Source: Bacteriovorax stolpii (GTDB lineage: Bacteria > Bdellovibrionota > Bacteriovoracia > Bacteriovoracales > Bacteriovoracaceae). Taken from it: 64,000 nt of DNA. The notes beneath the pieces are model-generated. The model did not search any database. It was not told the origin of the DNA and worked only from the letters and a program-made list of their open reading frames with translations. The translations under genes and the position numbers were made by a program. Position 1 is the first letter of the stretch. Each line of letters opens with the position of its first letter. Positions 50,623 to 60,623 of this stretch are shown here, piece after piece. The DNA is taken from NCBI GenBank assembly GCA_945883845.1, contig CAMCYI010000002.1, positions 1-64,000 of the forward strand, read 5' to 3'.

Positions 50623-51035
50623 TAAGCGAGAGCGGCCTTCACGAGATCAGAAGCACGTTTACCGTCGAAACGGCCTTTGATGAGAGGCTGGAGCTCTTTC
50701 ATGATGGCACCCATGTCTTTGGCACCTTTCGCTTTAATGTCGTTGATGATGCCGACAACTTCAGCTTCTTCCATTCCTTTCGGAAGGTAATTTTTTACCA
50801 CTTCAAGTTCGTTCACGATTTTAGTGTAGGCAGGAGTTCCTGCTTGGTACATCTCGAGAGAATCCTGGATTCTCTTCGCATGACCGATAGTCACCGAGAG
50901 TTCATCCGTTGGTTTTGCGGCCGTATTGTTTTTTATGTACTCAGCTTTCAGCATACGAAGAGCATCTAGGCGCTCCTGTTGTCTCGCTTTCATGGCCTCT
51001 TTGATATCGTTATTGACCTGATCCATGAGTGTCAT
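50622..51035 (-). CDS. yqeY: GatB/YqeY domain protein
   Basis: This 137-residue protein shows the YqeY sequence MTLMDQVNNDIKEAMKARQ, RLDALRMLKAEYIKN and VKNYLPKGMEEAE, then a C-terminal MGAIMKELQPLIKGRFDG helix. The domain resembles the tRNA-binding tail of GatB; its own role is uncertain. ATG has AGGAG 5 bp upstream. It overlaps the kinase gene by 4 bp. Confidence 0.93.
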   Translation of the reverse strand: MTLMDQVNNDIKEAMKARQQERLDALRMLKAEYIKNNTAAKPTDELSVTIGHAKRIQDSLEMYQAGTPAYTKIVNELEVVKNYLPKGMEEAEVVGIINDIKAKGAKDMGAIMKELQPLIKGRFDGKRASDLVKAALA

Positions 51036-52828
51036 ACAGTCTCCTGAGTAATAATTAATTCGACGGTGAAAACAGATCCTTGTGGACTGCTTTCAACCAT
51101 AATATTGCCGTTAAGTGTTTCAATAATTCTTTTCACGATCCAAAGCCCAAGGCCCAGGCCGGAGATATTCCTGTTTCCAACTGCACGCTCGAAGCGATCG
51201 AATATTCTTTCCAGATCTTCCGATGCAATTCCGATCCCGCTATCTTTCACACGGACAATGGCCTTCTTATCAACCAGGTCAAGAGTCACTTCAATGGGCT
51301 TCCCATTTCCGTATTTGAAAGCATTAGAAATAAGATTTATAAAAACCTGCTCAAGTCTTCCGCGATCCCACACGCCTGACACACCAGGAACTATTTTCGT
51401 GGAAATGGTTGACCCTGACTTTTCAGCTTCACCTTCAAAATGAGAAACAATTTCTTCCAGGAGAACAGAGAGATCAACCTGCTCAGGGTGAAGTTGTATT
51501 CGTCCTGAAGTAATACGGGAGACATCAAGGAGATCATCCACGAGGGTAGAGAGGCGACGGGTCTGATCCAGAACTCGCTGGAATGGTTTTGCGAGAGATG
51601 TGCTGGAAACTGTCTCAGCGTTTTTAATCATGCGCTCAAGAATCTGAAATTGAAGTTTAAGGGTTGTAATGGGGGTCTTGAGCTCGTGACTGGCCACTGA
51701 GAGGAAGGTATCTCTGAGCTCAATCGCTTCCTGAGCTTTGTTGTAAAGCGTTTGGACAGTTTTCTCAGCTTCATTCCGTTCTTCAGCAGCAAGTCTCAAG
51801 GCCTCTGAAACGTCGTAAACTTCCTTAACCGAAGTATCAACCTTTGCGAAGTCCTCTCCTCGTCCCAGGGCACGGGCACCTTGTGCAAGGGCCAGAATCG
51901 GATTAGCAATTTTTTGACCGAACTTGAATGCAAGGAAAATCGCGATACATACAAGCAGAGTTCCTCCGCTGAGGATGATCCAGAAATGTCCCCACAGAGC
52001 GAGCTTTGCCTTTGAAACAGGTAAACTCAGAACAACTTTCCAGTCAGTCTCGTGGCATGTACTGAAAGCAGCGTAAGTTTCCTGGTTTTCTTTGTTCACA
52101 TCCCTAAAGGCTTCTTCTCCGGAATCTTTTGTCAATGTCGCCAGAAGGGATGACGCTTTTTTACCAACGTATTTTTCATGATTGCGGGACTGGGCGAGAA
52201 TGGTGTTATCGAGATCGAGAATTGAAGCCGTCCAATCCTTTGGCAATTTCTGATTCATCAGGAGCTGCGAAAAAGATTCAGCGTAAATGCTGCCGAAAAG
52301 AACATACACAAGTTTTCCATTCACCACGACCGGCATCGCAACAGTGATGACTTTCCATTTAAACATCGGAGTTAGGCGATAGTTTGAGACTTCAGGTTCA
52401 TTCGTCATCTTTAGTTGCTTGAAGAATTCATAGTCATTCCACGTAGGAAGCTTAGACCCCAAAGGCATAGCAGTATTGAGGATTTGTTTTCCATTCGGCA
52501 AAGAAAGAGCAAGCGAGGCCCAGCCTGACTGAGATTTAACGTAGCGGGAAAGTCTGCGATGAAGATCGGGCATGTTACTTGTATCAAAATCTTCCACGAG
52601 AGAAAGAATCTTGAGACTCGATTTCACTGCAACGATTTGTATGTCCACAGCTGCTGCAAGAGCACGGGTCGTATTCTTGAGACTTGTTTCGACACTCTGG
52701 AGCTGCTGGAATGTGAGAAACCCGATGAGGACTGCCGCGAAAATCAAAACTGGAAAGATAGTGACAAGAACCAGGCCCATCAAATGAGTTTTGAGACTGC
52801 GTTTTCCTTTGATAGCTTCGCTATTCAT
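51032..52828 (-). CDS. Membrane sensor histidine kinase with extracytoplasmic sensor
   Basis: This 598-residue kinase has two membrane segments (residues ~16-38 and ~280-300). They flank a periplasmic dCACHE-like sensor (TPMFKWKVITVAMPVVVNGK). A HAMP-like linker follows, then HisKA with His381 in SVASHELKTPITTL and ATPase boxes (NLISNAFKYGNGK, DSGIGIASEDLERIF, GLGLGLWIVKRI). No response regulator is adjacent, so it may use the REC-PilZ protein or a distant partner. The ligand is unknown. Confidence 0.92.
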   Translation of the reverse strand: MNSEAIKGKRSLKTHLMGLVLVTIFPVLIFAAVLIGFLTFQQLQSVETSLKNTTRALAAAVDIQIVAVKSSLKILSLVEDFDTSNMPDLHRRLSRYVKSQSGWASLALSLPNGKQILNTAMPLGSKLPTWNDYEFFKQLKMTNEPEVSNYRLTPMFKWKVITVAMPVVVNGKLVYVLFGSIYAESFSQLLMNQKLPKDWTASILDLDNTILAQSRNHEKYVGKKASSLLATLTKDSGEEAFRDVNKENQETYAAFSTCHETDWKVVLSLPVSKAKLALWGHFWIILSGGTLLVCIAIFLAFKFGQKIANPILALAQGARALGRGEDFAKVDTSVKEVYDVSEALRLAAEERNEAEKTVQTLYNKAQEAIELRDTFLSVASHELKTPITTLKLQFQILERMIKNAETVSSTSLAKPFQRVLDQTRRLSTLVDDLLDVSRITSGRIQLHPEQVDLSVLLEEIVSHFEGEAEKSGSTISTKIVPGVSGVWDRGRLEQVFINLISNAFKYGNGKPIEVTLDLVDKKAIVRVKDSGIGIASEDLERIFDRFERAVGNRNISGLGLGLWIVKRIIETLNGNIMVESSPQGSVFTVELIITQETV

Positions 52829-53319
52829 CGCTTCATATTTTCCATATGAAGTTCTAGAGTCATATCTTTGTGAGTTCTAAGAAATTGATAGAGAGTCTGA
52901 AGTTCATCAATGTTTTTGCTCTCAAAACGGAATTTTTCATCCATGTATTGAGACTTGCCCTTAAATCCTGATTCTTTGATCAGGCGATTGACAAGTTTCT
53001 GCCCGTCTTTATCAAATCCAGATGCAATCGTGAGTGTGAGTTTTTTATGTGAAAGACCAGTGTTCAGGATTTCTGATTCTTTCATGCCTCTGAAGCCAAT
53101 GCCACGCTTCCCCATGTTCGTGCGAAGAATATCGAGAACTGTTTTCACACGCATCTCATTTTCTGCGCGGATTTCTATGATCTGTTCTTTTTCTCTGAAC
53201 TCGGCTTTAGCCTCTGAACCTTTAAAATCGAAACGGCCGAGAATGGTTTTTTGGGTATTCTGAAGTGCGTTCAACAATTCCATTTCATCAATTTTGGAAA
53301 CGAGATCAAAAGAGGCCAT
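52825..53319 (-). CDS. yajQ: YajQ-family nucleotide-binding protein
   Basis: This 164-residue protein has the YajQ pattern MASFDLVSKIDEMELLNALQ, TILGRFDFKGSEAKAEF, RGMKESEILNTGLSHKK and KSQYMDEKFRFESKN. Some homologues bind c-di-GMP, which may link it to the PilZ protein at 4494. It overlaps the kinase gene by 4 bp and lies 11 bp after proA. Confidence 0.94.
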   Translation of the reverse strand: MASFDLVSKIDEMELLNALQNTQKTILGRFDFKGSEAKAEFREKEQIIEIRAENEMRVKTVLDILRTNMGKRGIGFRGMKESEILNTGLSHKKLTLTIASGFDKDGQKLVNRLIKESGFKGKSQYMDEKFRFESKNIDELQTLYQFLRTHKDMTLELHMENMKR

Positions 53320-53330
53320 GAGTTACATTC

Positions 53331-54560
53331 CTATATTCTGGTGTGTCCATTTCCTAAAACACGGAAACGAGTTGTCGTCATTTCTTTGGTACCCATAGGC
53401 CCGTAGGCATGCAGCTTCGATGTGGAAATTCCAAGCTCAGCACCCAGGCCCAGCTCTCCTCCATCATTGAATCGGGTAGACGCATTAACTACCATGACAG
53501 AGGCATCTAAGGAATTCAAAAACATTTCTATCGCACGGGAATCTTTAGCAAGTATGGCCTCCGTGTGGTGTGACGTGTGCTTCTGGATGTGTGCAATGGC
53601 CTCATCCAAAGAGCTCACGATTTTCACGGAAATGATCTGATCTAAGTATTCAGTATTGTAATCCTCTGACGTGGCGAGTTTAATTTCCTTCAGCAAGGCC
53701 TTTGACTTGTCGCAGCCACGAATTTCGACTCCGGCCTGGTGAAGGGCCTTCAACACACCCAGAGTATCGGGATAGTTTTCATGAATCAGCAAAGTCTCAA
53801 GGGCATTACAAGCACTCGGTCTTTGGGTTTTTGCATTCAGGACAATGGCAGTGACTGAATTGGTATCGGCATCGCTATGAACGTAGGTGTGGCAAAGCCC
53901 TTTGTCGTGGGCCACGACAGGCATGGATGCATTTTTTCTCACGTATTCGATGAGAGAACTTCCTCCGCGTGGAACCATGAGATCAATGTACTGATGAAGT
54001 TTTAAAAGTTCGGCTACATCTTCACGCGTTTCGATAAGTGAGACAGCTCCAGCTGGTAATATGTTTTTCAAAGCTGCATCAATCACATCAAACAAAACGC
54101 GGTTTGAATGTTGAGCTTCCTTTCCACCTTTGAGAATAATGGCATTGCCAGATTTGATCGCAAGAGCAGCACCATCTACGACAACATTCGGACGTGATTC
54201 GAAAATCATGCCGATCACTCCGAGAGGAATGCGTTCTTTTTCAATGATGAGTCCATCTGCACGGGTGTGTTTTTCAGTGATCAGTCCTACCACCTGTGCT
54301 TGCGCGGCGACTTCGTGACACATGTTCGCGAGAGCATCGATATTTTTATCTGTGAGTTTCAAGCGTTCAAGAATGGGCTTCGGAAGCTGATTGGATTTTC
54401 CTACCGTCAGATCATTTTCATTCTCTGTAAGAATCTTCTCTTTATTTTTGAGGAGGGCATCGGCCACGGCATGAAGGGCACGAATACGTGTGTCTTCAGA
54501 TAGGGACTGAAGGGCGAGACTGGCCTCTTTGGCTTTTTTACCGAGCTCGAGAATAGACAT
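53331..54560 (-). CDS. proA: Glutamate-5-semialdehyde dehydrogenase
   Basis: This 409-residue enzyme makes glutamate semialdehyde for proline synthesis. Seen: IPLGVIGMIFESRPNVVVDG (NADP-binding), IILKGGKEAQHSN, QRPSACNALETLLI (catalytic Cys) and NDGGELGLGAELGISTSKLH. It is the second gene after proB. Confidence 0.96.
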   Translation of the reverse strand: MSILELGKKAKEASLALQSLSEDTRIRALHAVADALLKNKEKILTENENDLTVGKSNQLPKPILERLKLTDKNIDALANMCHEVAAQAQVVGLITEKHTRADGLIIEKERIPLGVIGMIFESRPNVVVDGAALAIKSGNAIILKGGKEAQHSNRVLFDVIDAALKNILPAGAVSLIETREDVAELLKLHQYIDLMVPRGGSSLIEYVRKNASMPVVAHDKGLCHTYVHSDADTNSVTAIVLNAKTQRPSACNALETLLIHENYPDTLGVLKALHQAGVEIRGCDKSKALLKEIKLATSEDYNTEYLDQIISVKIVSSLDEAIAHIQKHTSHHTEAILAKDSRAIEMFLNSLDASVMVVNASTRFNDGGELGLGAELGISTSKLHAYGPMGTKEMTTTRFRVLGNGHTRI

Positions 54561-54641
54561 AAATGTTCCTTAGAAAGTTCTTCCTATTTTAGCAGAAAAA
54601 ATTTCTACGTCACGAGTCGATGAGAAAAGGAATTGTGCGGG

Positions 54642-55742
54642 TTACTGCTTCTTGAGAAGTAGATTATCCTTATGAATAGCGACCTTCGAAGGTGAATTCT
54701 CAATCAACTGGGAAATATCCCCAGATTTCTTACCGCGGATCTTATCCATTTCCTTATGATCGAACTCGGTTATTCCGACAGCGATGGTTTTATTCTTGTG
54801 CTTAATCTGAATGACGTCCCCCCGCTTGAACACGCCATGAATCTTTTTAATTCCGATCGGGAGAAGCGAGGTGTTCTGATCGGAAAGGGCCTTCATGCAT
54901 CCTTCATCGACTACGACCCATGCCTCATTTTTCACGACAGTTGAAAGCCATGACTTGCGACGTGAGGTTTGTTTTTCAGGATTACCCTTGAAAAGTGTTC
55001 CGCCACTTCTGTCGAGGAGTCGCGTGAGGGGATTCTCAATCAAAAAAGTACCAAGGATCACATCAATCCCGAGGGGAGTGAGCTTCCTTACTGCTTTGAG
55101 TTTTGTATCCATACCGCCTCGTCCGACTGATGTTTTCGCAGCAATCTTTACGCCGGCGAAATTATCCGTGAAGTCGACTTCATCAAAACGAATCGCATCT
55201 TTTTCTTTGGGGTTTTTGTTGAAAAGACCATCGGCTTCGGTCAGAAGAAGAAGTTTTTCAGCGTCAGCAACCTGAGCGATCATCACTGCGAGCTGATCAT
55301 TGTCTCCCACAGTAATTTCATCGTATGAAACTGTATCGTTCTCATTCACAATCGGAAGAATGTCATTTTCAATCAGGCGATTGAGAGTGTTCCGGATATT
55401 GAGGAAGCGCTTACTTTCCTTGAAATCATCATGTGTGACGAGAATCTGAGCTCCGTTTACTTTATAAACAGCGAGAGCATCAACGTAAGCCTTCATGAGG
55501 AGAGGCTGACCGATAGCTGCGGCTGCCTGTTGATACGAAATCATCATCTTTTTTTCATCAGGCTTCTTCACAAATGAACGTCCGGAATTAATCGCACCGG
55601 AACTCACCAGAATCGGAAATAAACCACGCTTTTTGAGTTCCATCAGCTCTTCCACCAGGGCGGCGATTTTCTTCGGAGAAACTCCTCCGGTTTCGTCGGT
55701 TACTGCCAGGGAGCCCACTTTAATCACTATTCGTCGCTTCAT
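54642..55742 (-). CDS. proB: Glutamate 5-kinase with C-terminal PUA domain
   Basis: This 366-residue enzyme phosphorylates glutamate in the first step of proline synthesis. ATG 55742 is chosen: GAGG precedes it and the kinase begins at MKRRIVIKVGSLAVTDE. Seen: PILVSSGAINSG, NDTVSYDEITVGDNDQLAVM, SVGRGGMDTKLKA and a C-terminal PUA domain (KKIHGVFKRGDVIQIKHKNK). It forms the first gene of the proBA-yajQ-kinase-yqeY-M24 cluster. Confidence 0.96.
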   Translation of the reverse strand: MKRRIVIKVGSLAVTDETGGVSPKKIAALVEELMELKKRGLFPILVSSGAINSGRSFVKKPDEKKMMISYQQAAAAIGQPLLMKAYVDALAVYKVNGAQILVTHDDFKESKRFLNIRNTLNRLIENDILPIVNENDTVSYDEITVGDNDQLAVMIAQVADAEKLLLLTEADGLFNKNPKEKDAIRFDEVDFTDNFAGVKIAAKTSVGRGGMDTKLKAVRKLTPLGIDVILGTFLIENPLTRLLDRSGGTLFKGNPEKQTSRRKSWLSTVVKNEAWVVVDEGCMKALSDQNTSLLPIGIKKIHGVFKRGDVIQIKHKNKTIAVGITEFDHKEMDKIRGKKSGDISQLIENSPSKVAIHKDNLLLKKQ

Positions 55743-55799
55743 CGTAAAACCTCTTGTAGTAATCTTAGCATCCCTTATCATGAAATCTAGGGGAGTTTT

Positions 55800-56756
55800 A
55801 TGAATCGCGGCTTCTCCATGATTGAAGTTATAATCTCGATGGGTCTCCTCACCGGGCTTGCTGTCATGGGCATGCAATTCATGAAAAACCAGTCAGAGAG
55901 CCAGAAAACAGTGGAAAAAAAATATGAAACCGTGACTGTGGTTTCTTCGATCCGCTCCCTTCTTTCCGAACCTGATAACTGCACACACTCATTCAAGGGC
56001 CAGTCGGCGACAATGTTTGTTCCGACTAAGCTCTATAAAAAAGTCGGACTTGGTTTTGAAGAGGTTTACGTTCGAGGAACTCAGCTGCCAGGTAATATCA
56101 AGATTGATAATTACTTGCTGAACAAAACGTATCCGGGCCTTGCTTCTAACGAATCTGTCCTTCGGATCAACTTTAATCTCGGCAAAGAGGCCATTCGCGA
56201 TACTTCTCAGGGCATTCTCCGGATTCACTATTCTCTCGATCCTGACACCGGTTTGATAGCGACTTGTTATGCTCTCAATAACAACTCAGATAATCTCTGG
56301 GAGAAATCGATTATCGATCATCACAACATATTTTATAACTCTGGTAACGTTGGGATCGGAACAACGACACCGACAGCTAAGCTCACCGTTGCCGGCAGTA
56401 TCAAAGTCGGGGAGAGTGCGCTTTGTAATCCGATGACTGAAGGTGAGCTACGTTACGATTCGGTCTCACATGCGATGGCGTTTTGTAATGGTGCTGTCTG
56501 GATTCCGATGGGCGGTGCCCTGACGAAAATGATTCCCGTCGATCTGAGTTGTGATGACGGTGCGATCAGCTACACGACCATCGCTTGTACCCCAGGAACC
56601 TTTGTCCGATCCTGTGGCCTGACGTTGCTGACTCCTTCCATCGATCAGGACGGACTGACGTGTACGATTGATCCGTCAGCGAATGCCTGCATCGGTATGA
56701 GAAATAAAATCGGCACTTGCGATGCGGGCATCAAGCTCGAATGCTTCTGTCAGTAA
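55800..56756 (+). CDS. Type IV (pseudo)pilin fused to a tail-fibre-like region
   Basis: This 318-residue protein begins MNRGFSMIEVIISMGLLTGL: a prepilin leader with Gly4-Phe5 cleavage, Glu at +5 and a hydrophobic helix. Further on NVGIGTTTPTAKLTVAG and SAMAFCNGAVW-type sequence (about residues 184-240) matches the repeat found in bacterial and phage tail-fibre/adhesin tips. The C-terminus is Cys-rich (CDDGAISYTTIACTPG). This suggests a minor pilin with an adhesive tip. It is divergent from proB. Confidence 0.8.
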   Translation: MNRGFSMIEVIISMGLLTGLAVMGMQFMKNQSESQKTVEKKYETVTVVSSIRSLLSEPDNCTHSFKGQSATMFVPTKLYKKVGLGFEEVYVRGTQLPGNIKIDNYLLNKTYPGLASNESVLRINFNLGKEAIRDTSQGILRIHYSLDPDTGLIATCYALNNNSDNLWEKSIIDHHNIFYNSGNVGIGTTTPTAKLTVAGSIKVGESALCNPMTEGELRYDSVSHAMAFCNGAVWIPMGGALTKMIPVDLSCDDGAISYTTIACTPGTFVRSCGLTLLTPSIDQDGLTCTIDPSANACIGMRNKIGTCDAGIKLECFCQ

Positions 56757-56760
56757 TTAA

Positions 56761-57420
56761 TTAGTTAAAAACCATTTCCGGAACATTTGCAGGAATCACG
56801 AGCTCAGCTTCTGTGAGTTTTTTAATCTCTTCGACAGAGACTCCTGGTGCTCTTTCCACCAGATGGAATTTGCCGCCTTCAAGTCTCAGAACCGCGAGAT
56901 CAGTCACAACAAGCTTCACACAGTTTACGCCTGTGAGTGGGAGTGAGCATTTTTTGAGGATTTTCGATTCGCCATGTTTCGAAGCGTGTGACATCGCAAC
57001 GATGATGTTCTCTGCACCTGCCACAAGATCCATCGCTCCGCCCATTCCTTTGACGAGCTTACCTGGAATCATCCACGAAGCGAGAGCACCTGTTGCATCA
57101 ACTTCGAAAGCTCCAAGGACTGTGAGATCGACGTGGCCTCCGCGGATCATGGCAAATGAATCAGCTGACGAGAAAAAGGCAGACCCTTTGATCACAGTGA
57201 CGGTTTGCTTTCCGGCATTGATGAGATCTGGATCGATCGTTGCTTCAGTTGGAAACTCGCCCATACCAAGTATTCCGTTCTCAGACTGGAACATGACTTC
57301 CATGCCTTTCGGAATGTAGTTGGCGACGAGAGTAGGAATGCCGATGCCGAGATTGACGTAGTAGCCATCTCTCATTTCTCTGGAGATTCGTTCTGCAATT
57401 TGTTCACGTGAAAGTGCCAT
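56761..57420 (-). CDS. scoB: 3-oxoacid CoA-transferase, subunit B
   Basis: This 219-residue subunit has the catalytic-Glu block FQSENGILGMGEFP, GGHVDLTVLGAFEVD and IPGKLVKGMGGAMDL. It moves CoA between succinyl-CoA and acetoacetate. It lies 11 bp after subunit A. Confidence 0.94.
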   Translation of the reverse strand: MALSREQIAERISREMRDGYYVNLGIGIPTLVANYIPKGMEVMFQSENGILGMGEFPTEATIDPDLINAGKQTVTVIKGSAFFSSADSFAMIRGGHVDLTVLGAFEVDATGALASWMIPGKLVKGMGGAMDLVAGAENIIVAMSHASKHGESKILKKCSLPLTGVNCVKLVVTDLAVLRLEGGKFHLVERAPGVSVEEIKKLTEAELVIPANVPEMVFN

Positions 57421-57431
57421 ATATGTAATCC

Positions 57432-58133
57432 TTATTTCTTAATCGTACGTTGTTCAATTCTCTTCTCAAAAGTCCCTTTGATAAGACGTTTGATGTAGAT
57501 TCCCGGAACATCGATGAGATCAGGATCGAGCTCACCTGGCTGAACAATTTCTTCAACTTCAGCAACGGTGATTTTTCCTGCTGTCGCGATCATCGGGTTG
57601 AAGTTTGCAGCTGTTTTATTGAAGATGAGATTTCCATAAGTATCGGCTTTCCATGCTTTTACGAGAGCGAAGTCAGCTTTTGGAAACGCATGCTCGAGTA
57701 CATACGGGCGACCGTTAAACATTTTCACGTCTTTGCCTTCTGCTACGAGTGTTCCATATCCTGTGGCCGTGTAGAAGGCCGGAATGCCTGCACCAGCGGC
57801 ACGCATTTTTTCAGCGAGTGTTCCTTGTGGAGTGAGTTCGAGTTCAAGTTCTCCGGAGAGCACTTGTTTTTCAAAGAGTGCGTTTTCTCCCACATAACTT
57901 GAGATCATTTTTTTGATCTGTTTTCTCTCGAGAAGAATACCAAGACCGAAACCATCAACACCGGCGTTGTTAGACGCGATAGTGAGACCTTTCACGTTCA
58001 TTTCATAAACTTTCTTGATGAGATTTTCTGGAATTCCACAGAGGCCGAATCCGCCTACCATGAGGAACATGTTATCTTTGAGACCTTCGAGTGCTTCGTC
58101 GTAAGATTTTACGACTTTATTAAAACCGGCCAT
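57432..58133 (-). CDS. scoA: 3-oxoacid CoA-transferase, subunit A
   Basis: This 233-residue subunit starts at 58133 (AGGGAG site). Seen: [53 protein letters not shown] and [17 protein letters not shown]. With subunit B it forms the complete SCOT-type enzyme. This may activate acetoacetate made from fatty acids. Confidence 0.94.
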   Translation of the reverse strand: MAGFNKVVKSYDEALEGLKDNMFLMVGGFGLCGIPENLIKKVYEMNVKGLTIASNNAGVDGFGLGILLERKQIKKMISSYVGENALFEKQVLSGELELELTPQGTLAEKMRAAGAGIPAFYTATGYGTLVAEGKDVKMFNGRPYVLEHAFPKADFALVKAWKADTYGNLIFNKTAANFNPMIATAGKITVAEVEEIVQPGELDPDLIDVPGIYIKRLIKGTFEKRIEQRTIKK

Positions 58134-58170
58134 GGGACTCTCCCTTGAAAATTTCAGGGAGCGTAACATA

Positions 58171-58196
58171 AAAAGGCCCCTCTTTCGAGGGGCTTT
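58171..58196 (-). terminator. Terminator of the endonuclease I gene
   Basis: On the reverse strand AAAAGCCCCTC-GAAA-GAGGGGCCTTTTT forms a GC-rich stem with a T-run, 6 bp after the endonuclease stop codon. Confidence 0.9.
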
Positions 58197-58201
58197 TGTG
58201 C

Positions 58202-59023
58202 TTAGAAATTTGAAATTTTTTCGACAAGTTCCGGATGATCGATAAAAGGATTTCTTACTTTTTCGATTTCAGCGATTTGCTCGTGACGTGAAAGCTCGAT
58301 AGCATCAACTGGGTCCGATTTGTGCCACTGGCGGAGGATTTTTTCCTGCTGCTCAGAAACTGTCAGTCCGTAGTGAATCGAGAAGTAGAAGATCGCGCGT
58401 GCTGTATTACCACGGTGAGGTGATGGTGGCATGTAAAGCATATCGCCACCAATGCGTCCGAGACGGCTGATGCTGCAATTTTGTGCACTTGATTGGTTTG
58501 GAGCACCTGAAACATCCCCAAACTCAAAGTTCCCGCGGTTGCTGTTGGCAACTGAATCTGTGAGGAAGAGGTGGTGCATGTCAGATTTCTGCATGCCGCG
58601 CTCGTATTTTGAAGAGAACTTACTTTGTGGCCATGTGTGCTCGATGTTGACCTGAGCATGCATATCTGAAGCGTCTTCAACTTCTTTGAAATGAAATTTC
58701 TTACCGCAGTAGACGTCATCTACGTAGGTACCTTCAGCGTCACGAAGGACGTAGATTTGACCGAAGAGAAACTTGCGGGCGTTGTCGTAACCGACTGAAG
58801 TGTGCTTGTAACAAGTTCCAGTGCAGGTGCCGATTGAATCGAACTGGCCTTTTATAGACGAGTGAGTTGAGGTGAGAATCTTATTGATTGAATCTTTGTC
58901 GACGCGTCCTTGGTAGAACTCCTGACCGTAGTAGGCCCATTGTTTGTCAGAGAGTTTCTGACCCACTTGGGCAAAGGTTGATAGTGAGAAGAAAAACAGG
59001 GCCATCGTAACCAGATTTTGCAT
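58202..59023 (-). CDS. Secreted endonuclease I-type DNase
   Basis: This protein of ~273 residues has a signal peptide ([17 protein letters not shown]) and an AAGGG site fitting ATG 59023. The His-Me nuclease block is [16 protein letters not shown] with [21 protein letters not shown] after it, like E. coli EndA and Vibrio DNases. It would degrade prey or external DNA. Confidence 0.92.
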   Translation of the reverse strand: MQNLVTMALFFFSLSTFAQVGQKLSDKQWAYYGQEFYQGRVDKDSINKILTSTHSSIKGQFDSIGTCTGTCYKHTSVGYDNARKFLFGQIYVLRDAEGTYVDDVYCGKKFHFKEVEDASDMHAQVNIEHTWPQSKFSSKYERGMQKSDMHHLFLTDSVANSNRGNFEFGDVSGAPNQSSAQNCSISRLGRIGGDMLYMPPSPHRGNTARAIFYFSIHYGLTVSEQQEKILRQWHKSDPVDAIELSRHEQIAEIEKVRNPFIDHPELVEKISNF

Positions 59024-59089
59024 TGTCATCCCTTTGTTGATGGCGACATGCTAAGACAACCACAAATTGGATGTCACTTAATTTCTGCT

Positions 59090-59119
59090 AATAGTTAATG
59101 TTAATTAAACTTAACTATT
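59090..59119. repeat. AT-rich inverted repeat
   Basis: AATAGTTAA and TTAACTATT (9 bp each, perfect) flank a 12-nt spacer containing TTAATTAA. It lies ~70 bp before the endonuclease start and just after the YkgJ stop; an operator or weak terminator is possible. Confidence 0.4.
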
Positions 59120-59120
59120 G

Positions 59121-59708
59121 TTAAAGATTTTCGTACTGCGCAAGGAGAGAAATCTTGTGCAACGCTCTTTTGAGAGCTTCATTGATCGGCAAGCGTTGAT
59201 TGAGATCAGGCGTGCCCAAGTTTGAAACAAGTGATGTCCAGATCGCAAAAACCGGAGCTTTTTCAGTTTTCGCTTTTTCCTTCGCAGCGAGAGTTTCTGC
59301 GGGGTATTTCTGTGAGATGTACTTACAGATTGAAAGGGTCACTTCGCGCTCTTTATTCATGTAGCCCCCGACGCCGAACATGCGGCAGAGGGCAGGGCGC
59401 TCCTGATAGATTCCACATTGCCCCTGCCACGGCTCATTCCCACGAACATAAAAGAGGCAATGGTCCTGAGTAGGCCCATCGAGTTTTGTGAGCCATTCTT
59501 CGAGTTTCCCATCGTCAAAAATTTTCAGCGCAATGGGAATCATCTCAAGAGTGCTGGCATCGACTTCCGGATTAAGACAGCACTGGCCGCATCCCTCGAG
59601 ACAGGGAAGTTTCATAGAAGCCTGATAAGAAGAGAAGGTTTCCCACATTTCATCGAAAAGTTTTTTTAGATTATGGGACAAATCTCTGATATTTTCTTGG
59701 GATGTCAT
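59121..59708 (-). CDS. YkgJ-family cysteine-cluster protein
   Basis: This 195-residue protein has CLEGCGQCCLNPEV (CxxxCxxCC) near the N-terminus and later CLFYVRGNEPWQGQCGIY plus RPALCRMFGVGG. The four-Cys set probably binds iron or zinc. Its partner is unknown. It is divergent with a 7-bp overlap to the RlmM-like gene. Confidence 0.9.
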   Translation of the reverse strand: MTSQENIRDLSHNLKKLFDEMWETFSSYQASMKLPCLEGCGQCCLNPEVDASTLEMIPIALKIFDDGKLEEWLTKLDGPTQDHCLFYVRGNEPWQGQCGIYQERPALCRMFGVGGYMNKEREVTLSICKYISQKYPAETLAAKEKAKTEKAPVFAIWTSLVSNLGTPDLNQRLPINEALKRALHKISLLAQYENL

Positions 59709-60616
59709 TTTTCTACTTTGTTCTCACCAATACAGAAGCTTTTGATCTTTTGCAGGAAGAGCTTCGCAGTCGTTATCCGGATCTGCGGAAAAGTTATTCG
59801 CGTCCCGGTTTTATGACACTTAAGAGTGAGAAGTCCATTCCTTTCAAGGCCCATTTTGCGCGGGTCTTCGGAGTGTGTCATGGTAAGAAAACCCGCGAAG
59901 AGCTGAATCAGTATCAGCGCGCCTGGGTTTGGAACCGCGAGAAGGAACTTGAAATTCCTCCTGATCTAAAAAAGCTTTCTGAATCTTCGAATTTTAAAAT
60001 CGGCGAGAAAGTCACTCTCATCATGATGGTGGGTCCCGATGAATACTGGGTGGGCGAGTACGATCTTAAACGTACACATTTCCAGACTCCGGGTGAAGAA
60101 AGCTCCATCGTTGAGCGCGATGATGTCCCTTCGCGCGCTTATTACAAGCTTGCTGAGCTTTACGAAGCCTATGACCTCCCTTTCGATCACCAGGAAAGAG
60201 TTCTCGAGCTTGGTTCAGCTCCAGGTGGTGCAACTTTGTTTTTGCTCGAGCAGGACTTACTTGTTCTGGGAGTTGATCCCGCTGAGATGAATGATGAAGT
60301 AAAAAAGAAATTTGGTTTTCGACATCTCAAAATCCCTTTTGAAACTCTCGGCCCTCAGCATTTTACCGACGATATCGACTGGATGATCAGTGATGTGAAT
60401 CTGCCGCCATCTGTTGTGATCAAGGAAGTGGAGCGCATGCTAGATTTTCTCGCACCGAAAGGGATTCTTCTGACTCTGAAAATCGCTCAGCCGAACCATG
60501 TTCATATGATTCCGGACTTCATGGATCGCATCCGTAAATTTGGATACAAAGTTGATCTGAAATATGTTCCGAGTTTCCGCAAAGAGATTGCACTTATTGC
60601 CCTCAAAGACCTCTAG
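59702..60616 (+). CDS. RlmM/FtsJ-like 2'-O-ribose RNA methyltransferase
   Basis: This 304-residue protein has an N-terminal RNA-binding half. The FtsJ fold follows: SRAYYKLAELYEAY, VLELGSAPGGATLFLLEQDL, DWMISDVNLPP, LTLKIAQPN and RKEIALIALKD. These give the K-D-K-E catalytic set of ribose methyltransferases. The layout resembles RlmM, which methylates 23S rRNA C2498; the target here is inferred. Confidence 0.85.
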   Translation: MSFFYFVLTNTEAFDLLQEELRSRYPDLRKSYSRPGFMTLKSEKSIPFKAHFARVFGVCHGKKTREELNQYQRAWVWNREKELEIPPDLKKLSESSNFKIGEKVTLIMMVGPDEYWVGEYDLKRTHFQTPGEESSIVERDDVPSRAYYKLAELYEAYDLPFDHQERVLELGSAPGGATLFLLEQDLLVLGVDPAEMNDEVKKKFGFRHLKIPFETLGPQHFTDDIDWMISDVNLPPSVVIKEVERMLDFLAPKGILLTLKIAQPNHVHMIPDFMDRIRKFGYKVDLKYVPSFRKEIALIALKDL

Positions 60617-60623
60617 GAGATTT

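Noticed and set aside
59090..59119. Phage attachment or replication-origin reading of the AT-rich inverted repeat
   Set aside because: No integrase, repeats or dnaA-box cluster nearby; kept only as a simple inverted repeat.
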